DNA of 64,000 nucleotides, from positions 248,001 through 312,000 of the forward strand of contig NZ_JAGE01000001.1 in the NCBI RefSeq assembly GCF_000526495.1, read 5' to 3'. Every line of letters starts with the position of its first letter. Within the stretch, counting starts at the first letter, position 1. Below the pieces are notes generated by a model. The model did not search any database. It worked only from the letters and a program-made list of their open reading frames with translations, and was not told the origin of the DNA. The translations under genes were made by a program, and so were the position numbers. The DNA comes from Ruminiclostridium josui JCM 17888 (GTDB taxonomy: Bacteria; Bacillota; Clostridia; Acetivibrionales; DSM-1351). Below, in pieces: positions 18,894 through 29,199 of this stretch.

Positions 18894-19835
18894 TTATTTG
18901 ATCTTGGCTTTTTCGGCATCGTAGCTTTCGAGAGGTATATATCCTACTTCTTGAGTTAATTGTTCAGCATTATCCAGATAGAATTTTACAAATTCTTTAA
19001 GAGGGGATTTACTAAGCTTATCTTTGTTGACATAAATATACAATGGTCTTGACAAAGGACTATAGGTTTTATCTTTAATTGTTTTTATAGTTGGTTCAAC
19101 AGGTCCCTTTCCTGAATCAATTTTCAACACTTTTAATGAATCCTGATTTTCTTCATAGTAAGCAAACCCGAAATAACCCATTGCATCCTTGTCACCTGCA
19201 ATACCCTGTACCAGAACATTGTCGTCTTCACTTGGAGTGTAATCAGTTCTTGATTCCTTTGCCTTTTTATTAATCATTTCGGTAAAGAATTCAAATGTAC
19301 CTGAATCCGTACCCGGTCCATATAGTTTTATAGGCTCGTCTGGCCATGCAGGATTTACTTCTTTCCATGTTTTTACTTTACTATCCTTGCCCCAGATTTT
19401 ATTCAGTTCATCAACAGTAATAGATTCAGCCCAAGTATTATCTTTGTTAACAACAACAGAAATTCCGTCATATGCAATTTCAAGTTCTACATATTCTATG
19501 CCCTTTGCTTTTAAAGCTTCTTCTTCTTCCGGCTTTATTTTTCTGGAAGCATCACATATATCAATTTCCCCTGCTGTGAACTTTTTCATACCACCGCCAG
19601 TTCCTGACATGGCTACCGATACTTCAACCTCAGGCTGCTCGATTTGAAATTCTTCAGCGACAGCTGATGTTACCGGATAAACGGTACTTGAACCGTCTAT
19701 AACTATCTTCCCGCTTAGATTGGCGTTCCCAACATTATCATTTTTAGTGCCGCTCCCGCAAGCTGTTAATGATAAAGTTAAGGCTACCCCTAACGCTAAT
19801 GAAACCACTTTTTTGATATTTACTAATTTAACCAT
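18894..19835 (-). CDS. pstS: Phosphate ABC transporter, substrate-binding lipoprotein
   Basis: The 313-residue product has a lipoprotein signal ending in the lipobox LTACGSG, then a PBP-like domain. Phosphate-contact motifs are IDGSSTVYPVT near residue 48, SGTGGGMKKF near 80, SRKI, and GPGTDSGTFEFF. It captures phosphate outside the membrane for PstC/PstA/PstB. The ATG at 19835 follows GGGAGG. It is the last gene of the pstC-pstA-PNPOx-pstS run but lies 200 bp after its neighbour. In that gap GGTTAA (19937-19942) and TGTTAA (19947-19952) hint at a degenerate Pho box of its own. Confidence 0.95.
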   Translation of the reverse strand: MVKLVNIKKVVSLALGVALTLSLTACGSGTKNDNVGNANLSGKIVIDGSSTVYPVTSAVAEEFQIEQPEVEVSVAMSGTGGGMKKFTAGEIDICDASRKIKPEEEEALKAKGIEYVELEIAYDGISVVVNKDNTWAESITVDELNKIWGKDSKVKTWKEVNPAWPDEPIKLYGPGTDSGTFEFFTEMINKKAKESRTDYTPSEDDNVLVQGIAGDKDAMGYFGFAYYEENQDSLKVLKIDSGKGPVEPTIKTIKDKTYSPLSRPLYIYVNKDKLSKSPLKEFVKFYLDNAEQLTQEVGYIPLESYDAEKAKIK

Positions 19836-20038
19836 TTTTATACCTCCCAAATTGTATCCTGCTTAGTTTTCGCAATTTAATGGAATTTATTATGATTCTA
19901 TTATATTATGGTATTTTAAAGTCCATATTGTGATTTGGTTAATTAATGTTAATTCATTATTAAGAAATATTAACACATATTTCTAGTGCCATATAAAAAG
20001 CGGACCTATAAAAGCCCGCAACGTACAGTCAGTTAAAG

Positions 20039-20506
20039 CTATTTTCTTTTTGCAGTAAATCCTGTTGAAACAAGTTTTAAAACCGTTACACCTTTAAGGT
20101 GATTTTCGTCATATGTGTAGTCATTCTTTTGAGTGTATTTTTTCATTATAAGGTTCAAACCATGAATTTTATCTTCATTATTTACTACTATATATACAAC
20201 AGCATCTCCTATAACACTTTCGAAATCCATTGTACAGTCACATGCATTTGTTCCGGTTACCAACCTATGTTTACAATCCATTTCAAAACATACCCTATTG
20301 TTCTTTTTTAATATGTCAAGCTTTCTTCCTTCATTTGCACAATGCAAGTATATAATAATATTACTATCCACAACCTCGTAACCAAAATTCATAGGCACAA
20401 TATACGGCATATTATCATCTGATAAAGCAATTCTGCAAACATCACATCTTTCTATAATTTCAATTATCTCAGTCAATTCAGTAACTTGTCTGTCTCTTCT
20501 TCTCAT
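20039..20506 (-). CDS. PNPOx-like FMN-binding protein (NimA type)
   Basis: The 155-residue protein matches the pyridoxamine-5'-phosphate oxidase-like split-barrel family of the NimA (5-nitroimidazole resistance-related) type: RRRDRQVTELTEIIEII, CRIALSDDNMPYIVPMNFGY, YLHCANEGRKLDIL and CFEMDC. Such proteins bind flavin; the natural substrate is unknown. It sits between pstA (44 bp) and pstS (203 bp) on the same strand, an odd position for a gene with no known link to phosphate. A good GGAGAA site precedes its ATG. Confidence 0.83.
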   Translation of the reverse strand: MRRRDRQVTELTEIIEIIERCDVCRIALSDDNMPYIVPMNFGYEVVDSNIIIYLHCANEGRKLDILKKNNRVCFEMDCKHRLVTGTNACDCTMDFESVIGDAVVYIVVNNEDKIHGLNLIMKKYTQKNDYTYDENHLKGVTVLKLVSTGFTAKRK

Positions 20507-20550
20507 TCTTTTCTCCTAAATTACAAATATCTTATTAAATATTATATCAA

Positions 20551-21405
20551 TTATTCTATGGATTTTTGATATTTATTCCTCAGAACAATAGCAATTGCAT
20601 TTGTTGTTAAAAGAATTCCCAGAAGCACTATAATACCTGCAGCAGCCAAATCCTTAAACTGTTCTTTGGGAAGCCCCATCCAATAATAGATTTGCATAGG
20701 TAATGCTGTAAATATTGAGTTTAATCCTTCAGGAAGTTTTGAAACATAAGTCGCCGCCCCTACCATAATAAGCGGTGCAGTCTCTCCCAACGCCCTTGAT
20801 ACGGATAGTATGACACCTGTAAATATTCCGGGAAGTGCCGCCGGTATAACTATTTTTCTGATGGTCTGCCACTTTGTAGCACCAAGGGCATAGGAACCGT
20901 GTCTCAAATACTGTGGTACAGCTTTAATGGCCTCCTGAGATGCTACTATTACTATAGGTAATACAACTAACGACATGGTTAATGCTCCTGCTAAAACACT
21001 TTTTCCTAAACCAAGTGTTTTTACAAAAACAGTAAGTCCAAGTAAACCGTATACAATTGACGGAGTACCTGACAGATTTGATATATTTATTTTTATAAAT
21101 TTGGTAAAGCGATTCTTTTTCGCGTATTCCTCTAAGTATACTGCTGTCCCCAACCCTATAGGAACTGAAAAAAGTATCGTTAGCAATATAATGTATATAC
21201 TTCCGTATATGCCTGGCAGTATTCCTGCTTTTTTTGGAAAACGGGACGGAAAGTTAGTAAAAAAGTGTTTTGTAAGATATGGTACACCTCTCATGATAAT
21301 ATCAGCCAGCAGAATAACGAGTACTACTATTCCTATCAATGTTATACAAAATATTACTCCGTGAAAAATAGAATTTTTCATTTTCCTATACTTAATCTGA
21401 TTCAT
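20551..21405 (-). CDS. pstA: Phosphate ABC transporter permease PstA
   Basis: The 284-residue permease has six hydrophobic helices and the ABC permease EAA loop near residues 155-205, with the Pst form SYALGATKWQTIRKIVIPAALPGI followed by GVILSVSRALGETAPLI, split here as two adjacent stretches. It pairs with PstC to form the membrane channel. The ATG follows GGAGG and lies 24 bp downstream of pstC, so both are in one operon. Confidence 0.96.
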   Translation of the reverse strand: MNQIKYRKMKNSIFHGVIFCITLIGIVVLVILLADIIMRGVPYLTKHFFTNFPSRFPKKAGILPGIYGSIYIILLTILFSVPIGLGTAVYLEEYAKKNRFTKFIKINISNLSGTPSIVYGLLGLTVFVKTLGLGKSVLAGALTMSLVVLPIVIVASQEAIKAVPQYLRHGSYALGATKWQTIRKIVIPAALPGIFTGVILSVSRALGETAPLIMVGAATYVSKLPEGLNSIFTALPMQIYYWMGLPKEQFKDLAAAGIIVLLGILLTTNAIAIVLRNKYQKSIE

Positions 21406-21429
21406 ATAATCACCTCCGCTATTATGCTT

Positions 21430-22362
21430 TTAATATTCCTTCCTGTATTTTTCAACCATATAATGAGAAAGAATATTAAGTCCCAATGTAATAATAAACA
21501 GCAGCAGGCCTACCGCAAATAATGAATAGTAGCCTACTGTTCCATGAGGGTTGTCTCCCTGACTGGCCTGTACTATAAATGAAGTCATGGTCTGCATGCT
21601 CTCTAAAGGATTAAATGTAAGGTTCGGCCTTGCTCCAGCAGCAATTGTTACAATCATTGTTTCCCCTATAGCTCTTGAAATTGCAAGAACAAAGGATGCG
21701 GAAATTCCCGATATTGCAGCCGGAACCACTACTTTCAAGGAGGTTTCCATTTTAGTTGAACCTAAAGCAAGTGCCCCCTGCCTTAAACTGTCTGGAACAG
21801 CTCTTAATGCATCCTCGCTCAGTGAAGAAACCAGAGGTATGGTCATAATACCAACTGCAATACTGGCACTGAGTGCATTGAAAATTTCTGTCTGTGGTAT
21901 AAATGCTTTAAGTAAAGGTGTAATCAAGGTCAATGCAAAGTATCCGAATACTATTGAAGGAATTCCTGCCAAAACCTCCAGAATAGGCTTTATAACCTTT
22001 CTTACTCTTTTATTGGCGTACTCGCTGAGGTATATTGCAGTAAACAAGCCTATAGGGATTGATATAACCGCTGATACTAGTGTTATTATTAATGTTCCCA
22101 TTACCAACGGCAGTACTCCGAAACTGGGGTTGCTAAATAAAGGTGTCCATTTCCGTCCAAAAAGGAAGTCTGTAATTGATACATTTGAAAAAAAACCAAT
22201 AGAATCCTTTAAAAGTGAAACGATGATTCCGATAGTAGTTAATATTGTAACTATTGCAAACAAAAACAGGATGCTTCTGGCTATTACATTTGATGCCCTC
22301 ATTCTTTTAATCCTGTTGTTTACAGCTTTTTTATTTTGAAAATTATTTGTCGTATCTGTCAT
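21430..22362 (-). CDS. pstC: Phosphate ABC transporter permease PstC
   Basis: The 310-residue permease has six membrane helices and the EAA-like loop LRQGALALGSTKMETSLKVV with VLAISRAIGETMIV after it, as in PstC. Two ATG codons are close together; the second (22362) has a better distance from TAGGAGG than the one at 22368. It is the first gene of the minus-strand pst operon. Three TTAACA hexamers at 11-bp spacing lie 60-90 bp upstream, so PhoP-type control under phosphate limitation is expected. Confidence 0.95.
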   Translation of the reverse strand: MTDTTNNFQNKKAVNNRIKRMRASNVIARSILFLFAIVTILTTIGIIVSLLKDSIGFFSNVSITDFLFGRKWTPLFSNPSFGVLPLVMGTLIITLVSAVISIPIGLFTAIYLSEYANKRVRKVIKPILEVLAGIPSIVFGYFALTLITPLLKAFIPQTEIFNALSASIAVGIMTIPLVSSLSEDALRAVPDSLRQGALALGSTKMETSLKVVVPAAISGISASFVLAISRAIGETMIVTIAAGARPNLTFNPLESMQTMTSFIVQASQGDNPHGTVGYYSLFAVGLLLFIITLGLNILSHYMVEKYRKEY

Positions 22363-22422
22363 ATACATTCCTCCTAATAATGTTATAATAGCATTTGGAG
22401 TAATTCACCGAAAGCAAACTCA

Positions 22423-22450
22423 TGTTAAACGTGTGTTAATATAATGTTAA
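22423..22450 (-). promoter_or_regulatory. Pho box upstream of pstC
   Basis: On the minus strand there are three exact TTAACA hexamers separated by five bases each (plus-strand TGTTAA at 22423, 22434 and 22445). The Bacillus PhoP box is a direct repeat of TT(A/T)ACA with 4-6 bp spacers, so this is a strong PhoP-type site for pstC-pstA. Confidence 0.85.
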
Positions 22451-22544
22451 GTTGTTTTGAGCAATTTCATCATTAGTTTTGTCCTATATAAACAAAATTT
22501 ATATATTTCAGCATTTATGTTAATAATAAAATATATATACATTG

Positions 22545-22572
22545 TTAACATCGAATTAACAAGGAATTAAAC
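22545..22572 (+). promoter_or_regulatory. Pho box upstream of pstB-phoU-phoP-phoR
   Basis: On the plus strand TTAACA (22545), TTAACA (22556) and TTAAAC (22567) are spaced by exactly 11 bp. The site points toward pstB and lies about 95 bp from the box for pstC, giving each divergent operon its own box. Because phoP and phoR are in this operon, autoregulation is implied. Confidence 0.82.
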
Positions 22573-22642
22573 CTGCATTAAAAATATATTGATATTATTA
22601 ATTTGTACCAGTAATAATATTTTTTGTATAAGGAATGATAAC

Positions 22643-23401
22643 ATGACTAACGAATATAGAATTGTTACTAAGGATCTAAATCTTTACTATGGAGATATGC
22701 AGGCGTTAAAGAATGTTTCATTGGAAATTCCCAGCAATAAGGTTACTGCCTTTATAGGCCCTTCCGGATGCGGTAAATCTACTTTTTTGAAAACTCTAAA
22801 CAGAATGAACGATCTTGTAGCATCAGTCAGAATCAACGGTGATGTCTATTTCGACGGTTTGAATGTTTATAAGGAATATGATATAGTTGAGTTAAGGAAA
22901 AATATTGGAATGGTATTCCAAAAACCTAATCCATTTCCAATGTCTATTTATGACAATATTGCTTATGGGCCGCGTATTCATGGGATAAAGTCCAAATCCA
23001 AACTGGATGAAATAGTTGAAAAAAGCCTCAGAAACAGTGCCCTCTGGGATGAGATTAAGGACAGATTAAAGCAGAATGCACTTGGTTTATCAGGTGGTCA
23101 GCAGCAACGTCTTTGTATCGCAAGGGTTTTAGCTGTAGAGCCTGAAGTTGTTTTGATGGATGAACCTACATCAGCTCTTGATCCGATTTCTACTCTTAAA
23201 ATAGAGGATTTAATTGAAGAATTGAAGCAAAATTATACTATTGTAATAGTTACGCATAATATGCAGCAAGCAGCAAGAATATCAGATTTAACAGCATTTT
23301 TCCTCCATGGGGAGGTAGTTGAATTTGGCAGTACAAACCAATTGTTCAGTAATCCAAAAGATAAGAGAACTGAAGACTATATTACAGGAAGATTTGGTTA
23401 A
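22643..23401 (+). CDS. pstB: Phosphate ABC transporter ATP-binding protein
   Basis: The 252-residue ATPase has Walker [10 protein letters not shown], the Q-loop [12 protein letters not shown] (the PstB form), signature [16 protein letters not shown] and Walker [14 protein letters not shown]. It powers phosphate import by PstC/PstA. The ATG at 22643 follows AAGGA and begins [17 protein letters not shown]; a longer frame from 22589 lacks a ribosome site. It is the first gene of the plus-strand operon pstB-phoU-phoP-phoR, separate from the other pst genes, which is unusual since pstB commonly follows pstA. Confidence 0.97.
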   Translation: MTNEYRIVTKDLNLYYGDMQALKNVSLEIPSNKVTAFIGPSGCGKSTFLKTLNRMNDLVASVRINGDVYFDGLNVYKEYDIVELRKNIGMVFQKPNPFPMSIYDNIAYGPRIHGIKSKSKLDEIVEKSLRNSALWDEIKDRLKQNALGLSGGQQQRLCIARVLAVEPEVVLMDEPTSALDPISTLKIEDLIEELKQNYTIVIVTHNMQQAARISDLTAFFLHGEVVEFGSTNQLFSNPKDKRTEDYITGRFG

Positions 23402-23414
23402 GAGGTGATTAATA

Positions 23415-24080
23415 ATGGTAAGAAATTCATTTGACAAAGAACTGGAACATTTGCACGGTCTTATGGTTAAAATGTCAGCAATGGTTGAGGAATCTATTGA
23501 AAATTCAGTTATCGCTTTCAAGAAGCAGGATGTGAGTCTCGCTAAACAGGTATTTGAAAGTGATGATACCATTGATGATATGGAAAGCAAAATAGAAAAA
23601 ATATGTATTAATCTGATTGCAAGACAGCAGCCGCTGGCAAAGGACCTTAGAACAATAAGCACAGCTCTTAAAATAATAACCGACATGGAGCGAATAGCAG
23701 ATCATGCGGCAGATATTGCCGAATTGACAATCAGAATGGCTGATTTAAAGCAAGTTAAGCCTTTGATTGATATACCTCTTATGGCTGATTTGGCAAAGAA
23801 AATGGTTACAAAATCAATTGATTCCTATGTAAAACAGGATATTGCTCTTGCTAAAGCGGTTTGTGACAGCGATGATGAGGTAGATAATTTATTTTCAAAA
23901 ATTGTTCTTGAGCTAATTAATATAATGAAGAACAACCCTGAAACTGTTGAACAGGCAACTGATTACATGTTTGTAGTAAAGTATCTGGAAAGAATAGGAG
24001 ACCACGCTACCAACATTGCAGAATGGGTTGTTTTCAATGTAACGGGTTCCCACGAGCATTTAGCCCGGAAAAATGAGTAA
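23415..24080 (+). CDS. phoU: Phosphate signalling protein PhoU
   Basis: The 221-residue product is all-helical with two PhoU repeats, each with the metal-binding pattern: DMERIADHAADIAEL near residues 90-105 and LERIGDHATNIAEW near 192-205. PhoU links the Pst transporter to the PhoR kinase and damps the Pho response when phosphate is plentiful. It starts 13 bp after pstB with GAGGTG upstream and is followed by the two-component genes, so transporter, signal protein and sensor are one operon. Confidence 0.96.
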   Translation: MVRNSFDKELEHLHGLMVKMSAMVEESIENSVIAFKKQDVSLAKQVFESDDTIDDMESKIEKICINLIARQQPLAKDLRTISTALKIITDMERIADHAADIAELTIRMADLKQVKPLIDIPLMADLAKKMVTKSIDSYVKQDIALAKAVCDSDDEVDNLFSKIVLELINIMKNNPETVEQATDYMFVVKYLERIGDHATNIAEWVVFNVTGSHEHLARKNE

Positions 24081-24104
24081 ATTTATATTTTATGGGGTGA
24101 CAAA

Positions 24105-24821
24105 ATGTCAAAGCAGGTTATTTTTGTAGTAGAAGATGAAATGCATATTCAGCAATTGATAAAATATAACCTTGAGGCAAATGGCTTTAAGGTTAATGTT
24201 TTTGATAACGGAGAAGATTTATTGGCATATAGTTCGGAAAATATACCGGATTTATTTATTCTGGATATAATGCTCCCAGGTATAGATGGGCTGGAAGTTT
24301 GCAGACACCTAAAGCAAACCCCCAATACAAAAACTATTCCAATAATTATGTTAACAGCAAAAAGTGAAGAGTTTGATAAAGTATTGGGATTAGAACTTGG
24401 GGCCGATGATTATATTACAAAGCCTTTCAGCGTAAGGGAACTTGTTGCCAGGGTTAAAGCCTTATTTAGAAGAGTGAATATAACTACTGAGCCAAAAGTC
24501 GAAGTCCTGTCTCACGGTGAGATTACAATTGACTGTAACAGAAGAGAAGTATACAAAGGTAACAGACTGCTGGAAATGCCGCTGAAAGAATTCGAACTAC
24601 TTAAAATGCTGATTCTTAACAAGGGTAAGGTTTTATCTAGGGAACATCTTTTGGATAAAATATGGGGTTTTGACTACTACGGTGAAACCAGGACAGTTGA
24701 TGTTCATATAAGATATTTGAGACAGAAAATTGAAGATAATGATGAAAATCCCACTTATATTGAAACTGTTCGCGGAATTGGCTACCGTTTTACTGATAAA
24801 ATCCCTGATTCAGCCAATTAG
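24105..24821 (+). CDS. phoP: OmpR-family response regulator (PhoP/PhoB type)
   Basis: The 238-residue regulator has a receiver domain with the phosphorylation site Asp54 in FILDIMLPG, the conserved TAKSE and K(105)PFS region, and a winged-helix DNA-binding domain (LKEFELLKMLILNKGKVLSRE, RTVDVHIRYLRQKIE, VRGIGYRF). Its place between phoU and the phoR kinase and beside Pho boxes makes it the likely PhoP/PhoB of this organism. The ATG follows GGGGTG 24 bp after phoU. Confidence 0.93.
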   Translation: MSKQVIFVVEDEMHIQQLIKYNLEANGFKVNVFDNGEDLLAYSSENIPDLFILDIMLPGIDGLEVCRHLKQTPNTKTIPIIMLTAKSEEFDKVLGLELGADDYITKPFSVRELVARVKALFRRVNITTEPKVEVLSHGEITIDCNRREVYKGNRLLEMPLKEFELLKMLILNKGKVLSREHLLDKIWGFDYYGETRTVDVHIRYLRQKIEDNDENPTYIETVRGIGYRFTDKIPDSAN

Positions 24822-24860
24822 ATTAATAATTAATCGCTAATGGGGGTGCCCTGAAAGTAA

Positions 24861-26657
24861 ATGAGAAAAAGAATAATTCACTACTCTGTTATGCTTGTAA
24901 TAATTGGTATTACTATTGCAGGAATTTTTACTTCTGCAATGGCCAGATATTTCTACAAACTGGAAGTTCAAAACAATATTGAAAGTATCGCTGTTCTATT
25001 AAGGAATGATATATTAGAAAAGGCATCCGTAAAAAGAAAATTAGACTATAATAAGTTTGCAAAAGATTACGCATATCTTCTTAATTCCAGAACAGACAAA
25101 GATAAAAATTTCCCCTTAGTTACCAGAATAACAATTATTAACTTTCAGGGAAAAGTCCTGGGTGACTCAGACTCAAATATCGATACAATGGAAAACCATT
25201 TAAACAGAAAGGAAATTCAGGAAGCTATCCAAGGTCAAACAGGAAAAGACCAACGGTTTAGTTCTTCCATGGAAATGCCTTACTTGTACGTCGCTTTGCC
25301 AATAAATGAGCATAGCATAATTGTAAGAATTTCTGTTCCTTTATATCAGCTTAATGCTATAAATAAAGCATTTTTATATTATACTTTGCTTGGAATCCTT
25401 GCGGGCTTGTTACTTACATTACTTATTTCATTTAAATTATCCAGTCACATAACTAAGCCAATTCAAAACTTAATCAATACTTCTAAGGAAATAGCCGGAG
25501 GTAACTACAAAAAAAGAGTTGATGCTAATTATAAGGATGAAATTGGTCAGCTTGCTTTAACCTTTAATGAAATGGCTGATAAACTTGATGAGACTCTTAG
25601 CGGCATAATGGATAAAAATGTAAAGGTAGATACAGTTATTAATAGTATGAGAAATGGCATAATTGCTATAGATATCAACTCAAAAATTATTATTGTAAAC
25701 ACTACAGCCTGCGATATATTCGATGTTCAGTATGGACCTGGAATTATCGGCAAAAACCTTATAGATATTACAAGGAATTCCAAAGTTAATTCATTGTTAC
25801 GTGAAACAATTAAAAATGATTCATCTTTAATTGATGAAATTGTGCTGTTCTCTCCCTCACTGGGTATAGACAAAATCTATAGAATTTATACTAACACTAT
25901 CAAATCATCGGATGGTACAAACCAAATCGCAGGAGCGGTAATTACACTAAATGACATAACATCAGTAAGAAAGTTGGAGCAAATACGTACTGAGTTTGTA
26001 TCAAATGTTACCCATGAGCTTAAAACTCCCCTCACTTCAATAAGAGGGTTTGTGGAAACTTTAAAAAATGGTGCTATTGAGGATACCTCAGTAGCTGTAA
26101 AATTCCTTGACATTATTGATATTGAAGCCGAAAGGCTCTATACTCTCATTAACGATATTTTACAACTATCAGAAATAGAGGCTATGCAAAAAGATGAGGG
26201 AATAATAGAAATGGATTTGAGACAGATAATTGATGAAGTTGTTCTTATTTTAAAATCTTCAGCAGACAAAAAGAATATTACTCTGGAAGTTTCTTCAACT
26301 CCTTCTCAAATTCAGGTTATAGCCAATAGAAACAGAATAAAGCAAATGCTTATTAACCTTATTGATAACGCTATTAAGTATAATGTTGAAAATGGCAAAG
26401 TTGATATAAAAGTAGAAAAACATAATGGAAATACAATAATTTCTATAAAAGATACAGGTATAGGAATTCCTAAAATACACCATTCAAGAATTTTTGAAAG
26501 ATTTTACAGAGTAGATAAAGGGCGTTCCAGGAATATGGGCGGTACAGGACTTGGACTGTCTATTGTAAAACATATAGTAAATCTTTACAGCGGCGACATT
26601 AATATTATAAGTGAACCGGGTAAGGGAACAGAATTCGTAGTTAAACTGCCATTGTAA
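24861..26657 (+). CDS. phoR: Sensor histidine kinase PhoR
   Basis: The 598-residue kinase has membrane helices at about 8-27 and 168-190 flanking an extracellular Cache-like region, a HAMP domain (about 192-245), a PAS domain (about 258-360), a HisKA dimer domain with the phospho-His in FVSNVTHELKTPL near residue 383, and HATPase_c with NLIDNAIKYN, DTGIGIP and GTGLGLSI. This is the layout of Gram-positive PhoR. It lies 39 bp after phoP and ends the operon before a strong terminator. Confidence 0.94.
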   Translation: MRKRIIHYSVMLVIIGITIAGIFTSAMARYFYKLEVQNNIESIAVLLRNDILEKASVKRKLDYNKFAKDYAYLLNSRTDKDKNFPLVTRITIINFQGKVLGDSDSNIDTMENHLNRKEIQEAIQGQTGKDQRFSSSMEMPYLYVALPINEHSIIVRISVPLYQLNAINKAFLYYTLLGILAGLLLTLLISFKLSSHITKPIQNLINTSKEIAGGNYKKRVDANYKDEIGQLALTFNEMADKLDETLSGIMDKNVKVDTVINSMRNGIIAIDINSKIIIVNTTACDIFDVQYGPGIIGKNLIDITRNSKVNSLLRETIKNDSSLIDEIVLFSPSLGIDKIYRIYTNTIKSSDGTNQIAGAVITLNDITSVRKLEQIRTEFVSNVTHELKTPLTSIRGFVETLKNGAIEDTSVAVKFLDIIDIEAERLYTLINDILQLSEIEAMQKDEGIIEMDLRQIIDEVVLILKSSADKKNITLEVSSTPSQIQVIANRNRIKQMLINLIDNAIKYNVENGKVDIKVEKHNGNTIISIKDTGIGIPKIHHSRIFERFYRVDKGRSRNMGGTGLGLSIVKHIVNLYSGDINIISEPGKGTEFVVKLPL

Positions 26658-26680
26658 GTTAAATCTTGAAACTTAAATAG

Positions 26681-26730
26681 CAAAGCAGCCTTCTATTGTA
26701 TAGCCTGTACAATAGAAGGCTGCTTTGTTT
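26681..26730 (+). terminator. Terminator after phoR (probably bidirectional)
   Basis: A perfect 20-bp stem pairs CAAAGCAGCCTTCTATTGTA with its complement after a 10-base loop. It ends the phoR operon and also faces the convergent cbpA gene. Confidence 0.9.
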
Positions 26731-26763
26731 GCATATTGAGGAATCTATTTTAATTTAAGGAAA

Positions 26764-29199
26764 TTATCCCATTACAACTTCAACCTTATGTGTCTTTCCA
26801 TCATCAAATACAGGAATTATATTACCATCAATCTCATTGCCATCTACAACAAGCTTCTTAACTCCTTTTGAAACGTGTTCAGGATTGCTAATGGCAATTT
26901 CAAAAATCACATTTCTGAATTTTCTTGTAACTTTGTAACCATCCCAACTTTTTGGTATACACGGATCAATCTTCAGTCCTAAATAATCAGGCTTTATTCC
27001 GAGTATATTTTGAGAAATAACGACAAAGTTCCATGCTGCAGTACCAGTAAGCCATGAATTCTTTGCTTCTCCCGGTCTCTTAGCATCCTTACCTGCAATC
27101 ATCTGAGAATAAACATAAGGCTCAGTTTTGTGGATATCACTTATCTCTTCAGTATATGCAGGAGCTATTTTAGAATAATATTCAAAAGCTCTGTCTCCTC
27201 TGCCTATAACTGTTTCACCAGCAATTATCCATGGATTGTTGTGGCAGAATATGCCCGCATTTTCTTTATATCCTGCAGGGTATGTAGATATTTCACCCAT
27301 ATTCACATAGTATTTTGTATATGCCGGATTCTGAAGTACAAGTCCATATGGAGTATCCAAATACTTTCTTGCAGAATCCAGAGCTTTTTCCACATAACCA
27401 TCTTCTAAACCAATTTCCGCCATCGAGCAGAAACCCTGTGATTCAATGAATATCTTACCTTCTTCGTTTTCATTACTGCCTATCTTTTCACCATTATCAT
27501 CGTAAGCACGAATGAACCATTCTCCATCCCAACCATATTCCTTAACAGTCTTTATCATTTTATCAATTTCAACTTGAGCCTTTGCAGCTTCATCTTCAAG
27601 ACCATTAAGTTTACAGAGCTTTACATACTCAGGACCATAATAAACAAACATTCCTGCTATCAAAACAGACTCTGCAACTTTACCGTCTTTACTTGTAGTT
27701 GTCTGGAATGATTCGTCCGGAGTTGTTGAGAAACAGTTAAGATTCAAACAGTCATTCCAGTCTGCCCTTCCTATAAGTGGCAGTCCATGAGGTCCAAGAT
27801 TATTAACAACATGATAGAAAGATCTTCTTAAGTGTTCAAACAGAGAAGCAGCTTTCTTCTCATCGTTATCAAAAGGAACATTTTCCTTTAGTATGTCCAT
27901 ATCCCCTGTTTCTTTTATATAAGCAGCAACAGAAGCAATCAGCCACAATGGGTCATCATTAAAATTACCACCGATTTCATTGTTACCCTTCTTTGTAAGT
28001 GGCTGGTACTGATGATATGCACCGCCATTTTCCAATTGGGTTGCAGCAATATCAAGTATTCTTTCTCTTGCTCTGTCAGGTATTTGGTGTACGAATCCCA
28101 ATATATCCTGATTTGAATCTCTGAAACCCATACCTCTTCCGATACCTGTTTCAAAATATGAAGCACTTCTCGACATATTAAAAGTAACCATACATTGATA
28201 TTGGTTCCAAATGTTTACCATTCTGGACAGTTTTTCGTCTTTATGCTCCAGTTTGTACTGTGTAAACAGCTGACTCCAATAATCCTGCAGTTCTTCAAAA
28301 GCTGACTGAACACCTGCTGGATTACCCTTTTCTTCTATCATCTTATATGCTTTCTTTTTATTTATAACGCCCTTGCTTTCCCATTTGTCATTTACATCGT
28401 TTTCAACATAACCCAAAATGAAATCAAATTCCTTTTCTTCACCTGCATTTAATTCAACCGTTATGCAATGTGAAGCCATTGGGCCCCATCCGTGAGCTAT
28501 GGTATTCTTAGGCTCACCACTAACAGGTACCTGAGGAGCATCAAAGCCGTTATATAAACCGATAAACTGATCTCTGTCAGTATCAAATCCTGTTAATTCA
28601 GCATTAACAGAATAAAAAGAAAAGTGATTTCTTCTTTCTTTGTATTCGGTTTTATGATAAATTACTGATTTCTCAACTTCAACTTCACCAGTACTTAAAT
28701 TTCTCTGATAATTTGTCATGTCATCATATGCATTCCATAAACAAAATTCAATACATGAGAATAACTTAACACTTTTTTTATCAGATGTTGTATTCTTAAC
28801 TCTTACACGATGAATTTCACCATTAAAATTTAACGGGACAAAATATAATACCTCTGTACTGATACCATTTTTGCTTCCGGTTATCTTGGTGTATCCCAAT
28901 CCATGTCTACACTCATATGAATCTAACTCAGCCTTAACAGGAGACCATCCCGGTGACCAAAGAGAACCGTTATCATTTATATAGAAGTATCTTCCTCCCA
29001 TATCTATTGGGACGTTGTTATATCTATAACGGGTTATTCTGCGCAAACGCGCATCCTTATAGAAGCAATAGCCACCTGCAGTATTTGATATCAAAGAAAA
29101 GAACTCCTGAGTTCCCAGATAATTTATCCAAGGATAAGGTGTTTTAGGTGTTGTGATGACATATTCTCTATTTGAATCATCAAAAAAACCGTATTTCAA
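26764..29199 (-). CDS. cbpA: Cellobiose phosphorylase (GH94)
   Basis: The 811-residue protein has the length and text of clostridial GH94 cellobiose phosphorylases: [20 protein letters not shown] at the N-terminus, an N-terminal beta-sandwich, and an (alpha/alpha)6 barrel with the acid catalyst in RADWNDCLN near residue 480. It splits cellobiose with phosphate into glucose-1-phosphate and glucose in the cytoplasm, saving ATP. The start is TTG at 29199 after AAAGGGG; an upstream in-frame ATG has no site and would add unrelated residues. It is the last gene of the cua/cbp cluster, with a 550-bp leader. Cellodextrin phosphorylase, the near alternative, is usually longer. Confidence 0.93.
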   Translation of the reverse strand: MKYGFFDDSNREYVITTPKTPYPWINYLGTQEFFSLISNTAGGYCFYKDARLRRITRYRYNNVPIDMGGRYFYINDNGSLWSPGWSPVKAELDSYECRHGLGYTKITGSKNGISTEVLYFVPLNFNGEIHRVRVKNTTSDKKSVKLFSCIEFCLWNAYDDMTNYQRNLSTGEVEVEKSVIYHKTEYKERRNHFSFYSVNAELTGFDTDRDQFIGLYNGFDAPQVPVSGEPKNTIAHGWGPMASHCITVELNAGEEKEFDFILGYVENDVNDKWESKGVINKKKAYKMIEEKGNPAGVQSAFEELQDYWSQLFTQYKLEHKDEKLSRMVNIWNQYQCMVTFNMSRSASYFETGIGRGMGFRDSNQDILGFVHQIPDRARERILDIAATQLENGGAYHQYQPLTKKGNNEIGGNFNDDPLWLIASVAAYIKETGDMDILKENVPFDNDEKKAASLFEHLRRSFYHVVNNLGPHGLPLIGRADWNDCLNLNCFSTTPDESFQTTTSKDGKVAESVLIAGMFVYYGPEYVKLCKLNGLEDEAAKAQVEIDKMIKTVKEYGWDGEWFIRAYDDNGEKIGSNENEEGKIFIESQGFCSMAEIGLEDGYVEKALDSARKYLDTPYGLVLQNPAYTKYYVNMGEISTYPAGYKENAGIFCHNNPWIIAGETVIGRGDRAFEYYSKIAPAYTEEISDIHKTEPYVYSQMIAGKDAKRPGEAKNSWLTGTAAWNFVVISQNILGIKPDYLGLKIDPCIPKSWDGYKVTRKFRNVIFEIAISNPEHVSKGVKKLVVDGNEIDGNIIPVFDDGKTHKVEVVMG

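Noticed and set aside
21587-22339. Long open frame opposite pstC
   Set aside because: pstC is unambiguous on the other strand; the opposite frame has no ribosome site or recognisable domain and is a coding shadow.
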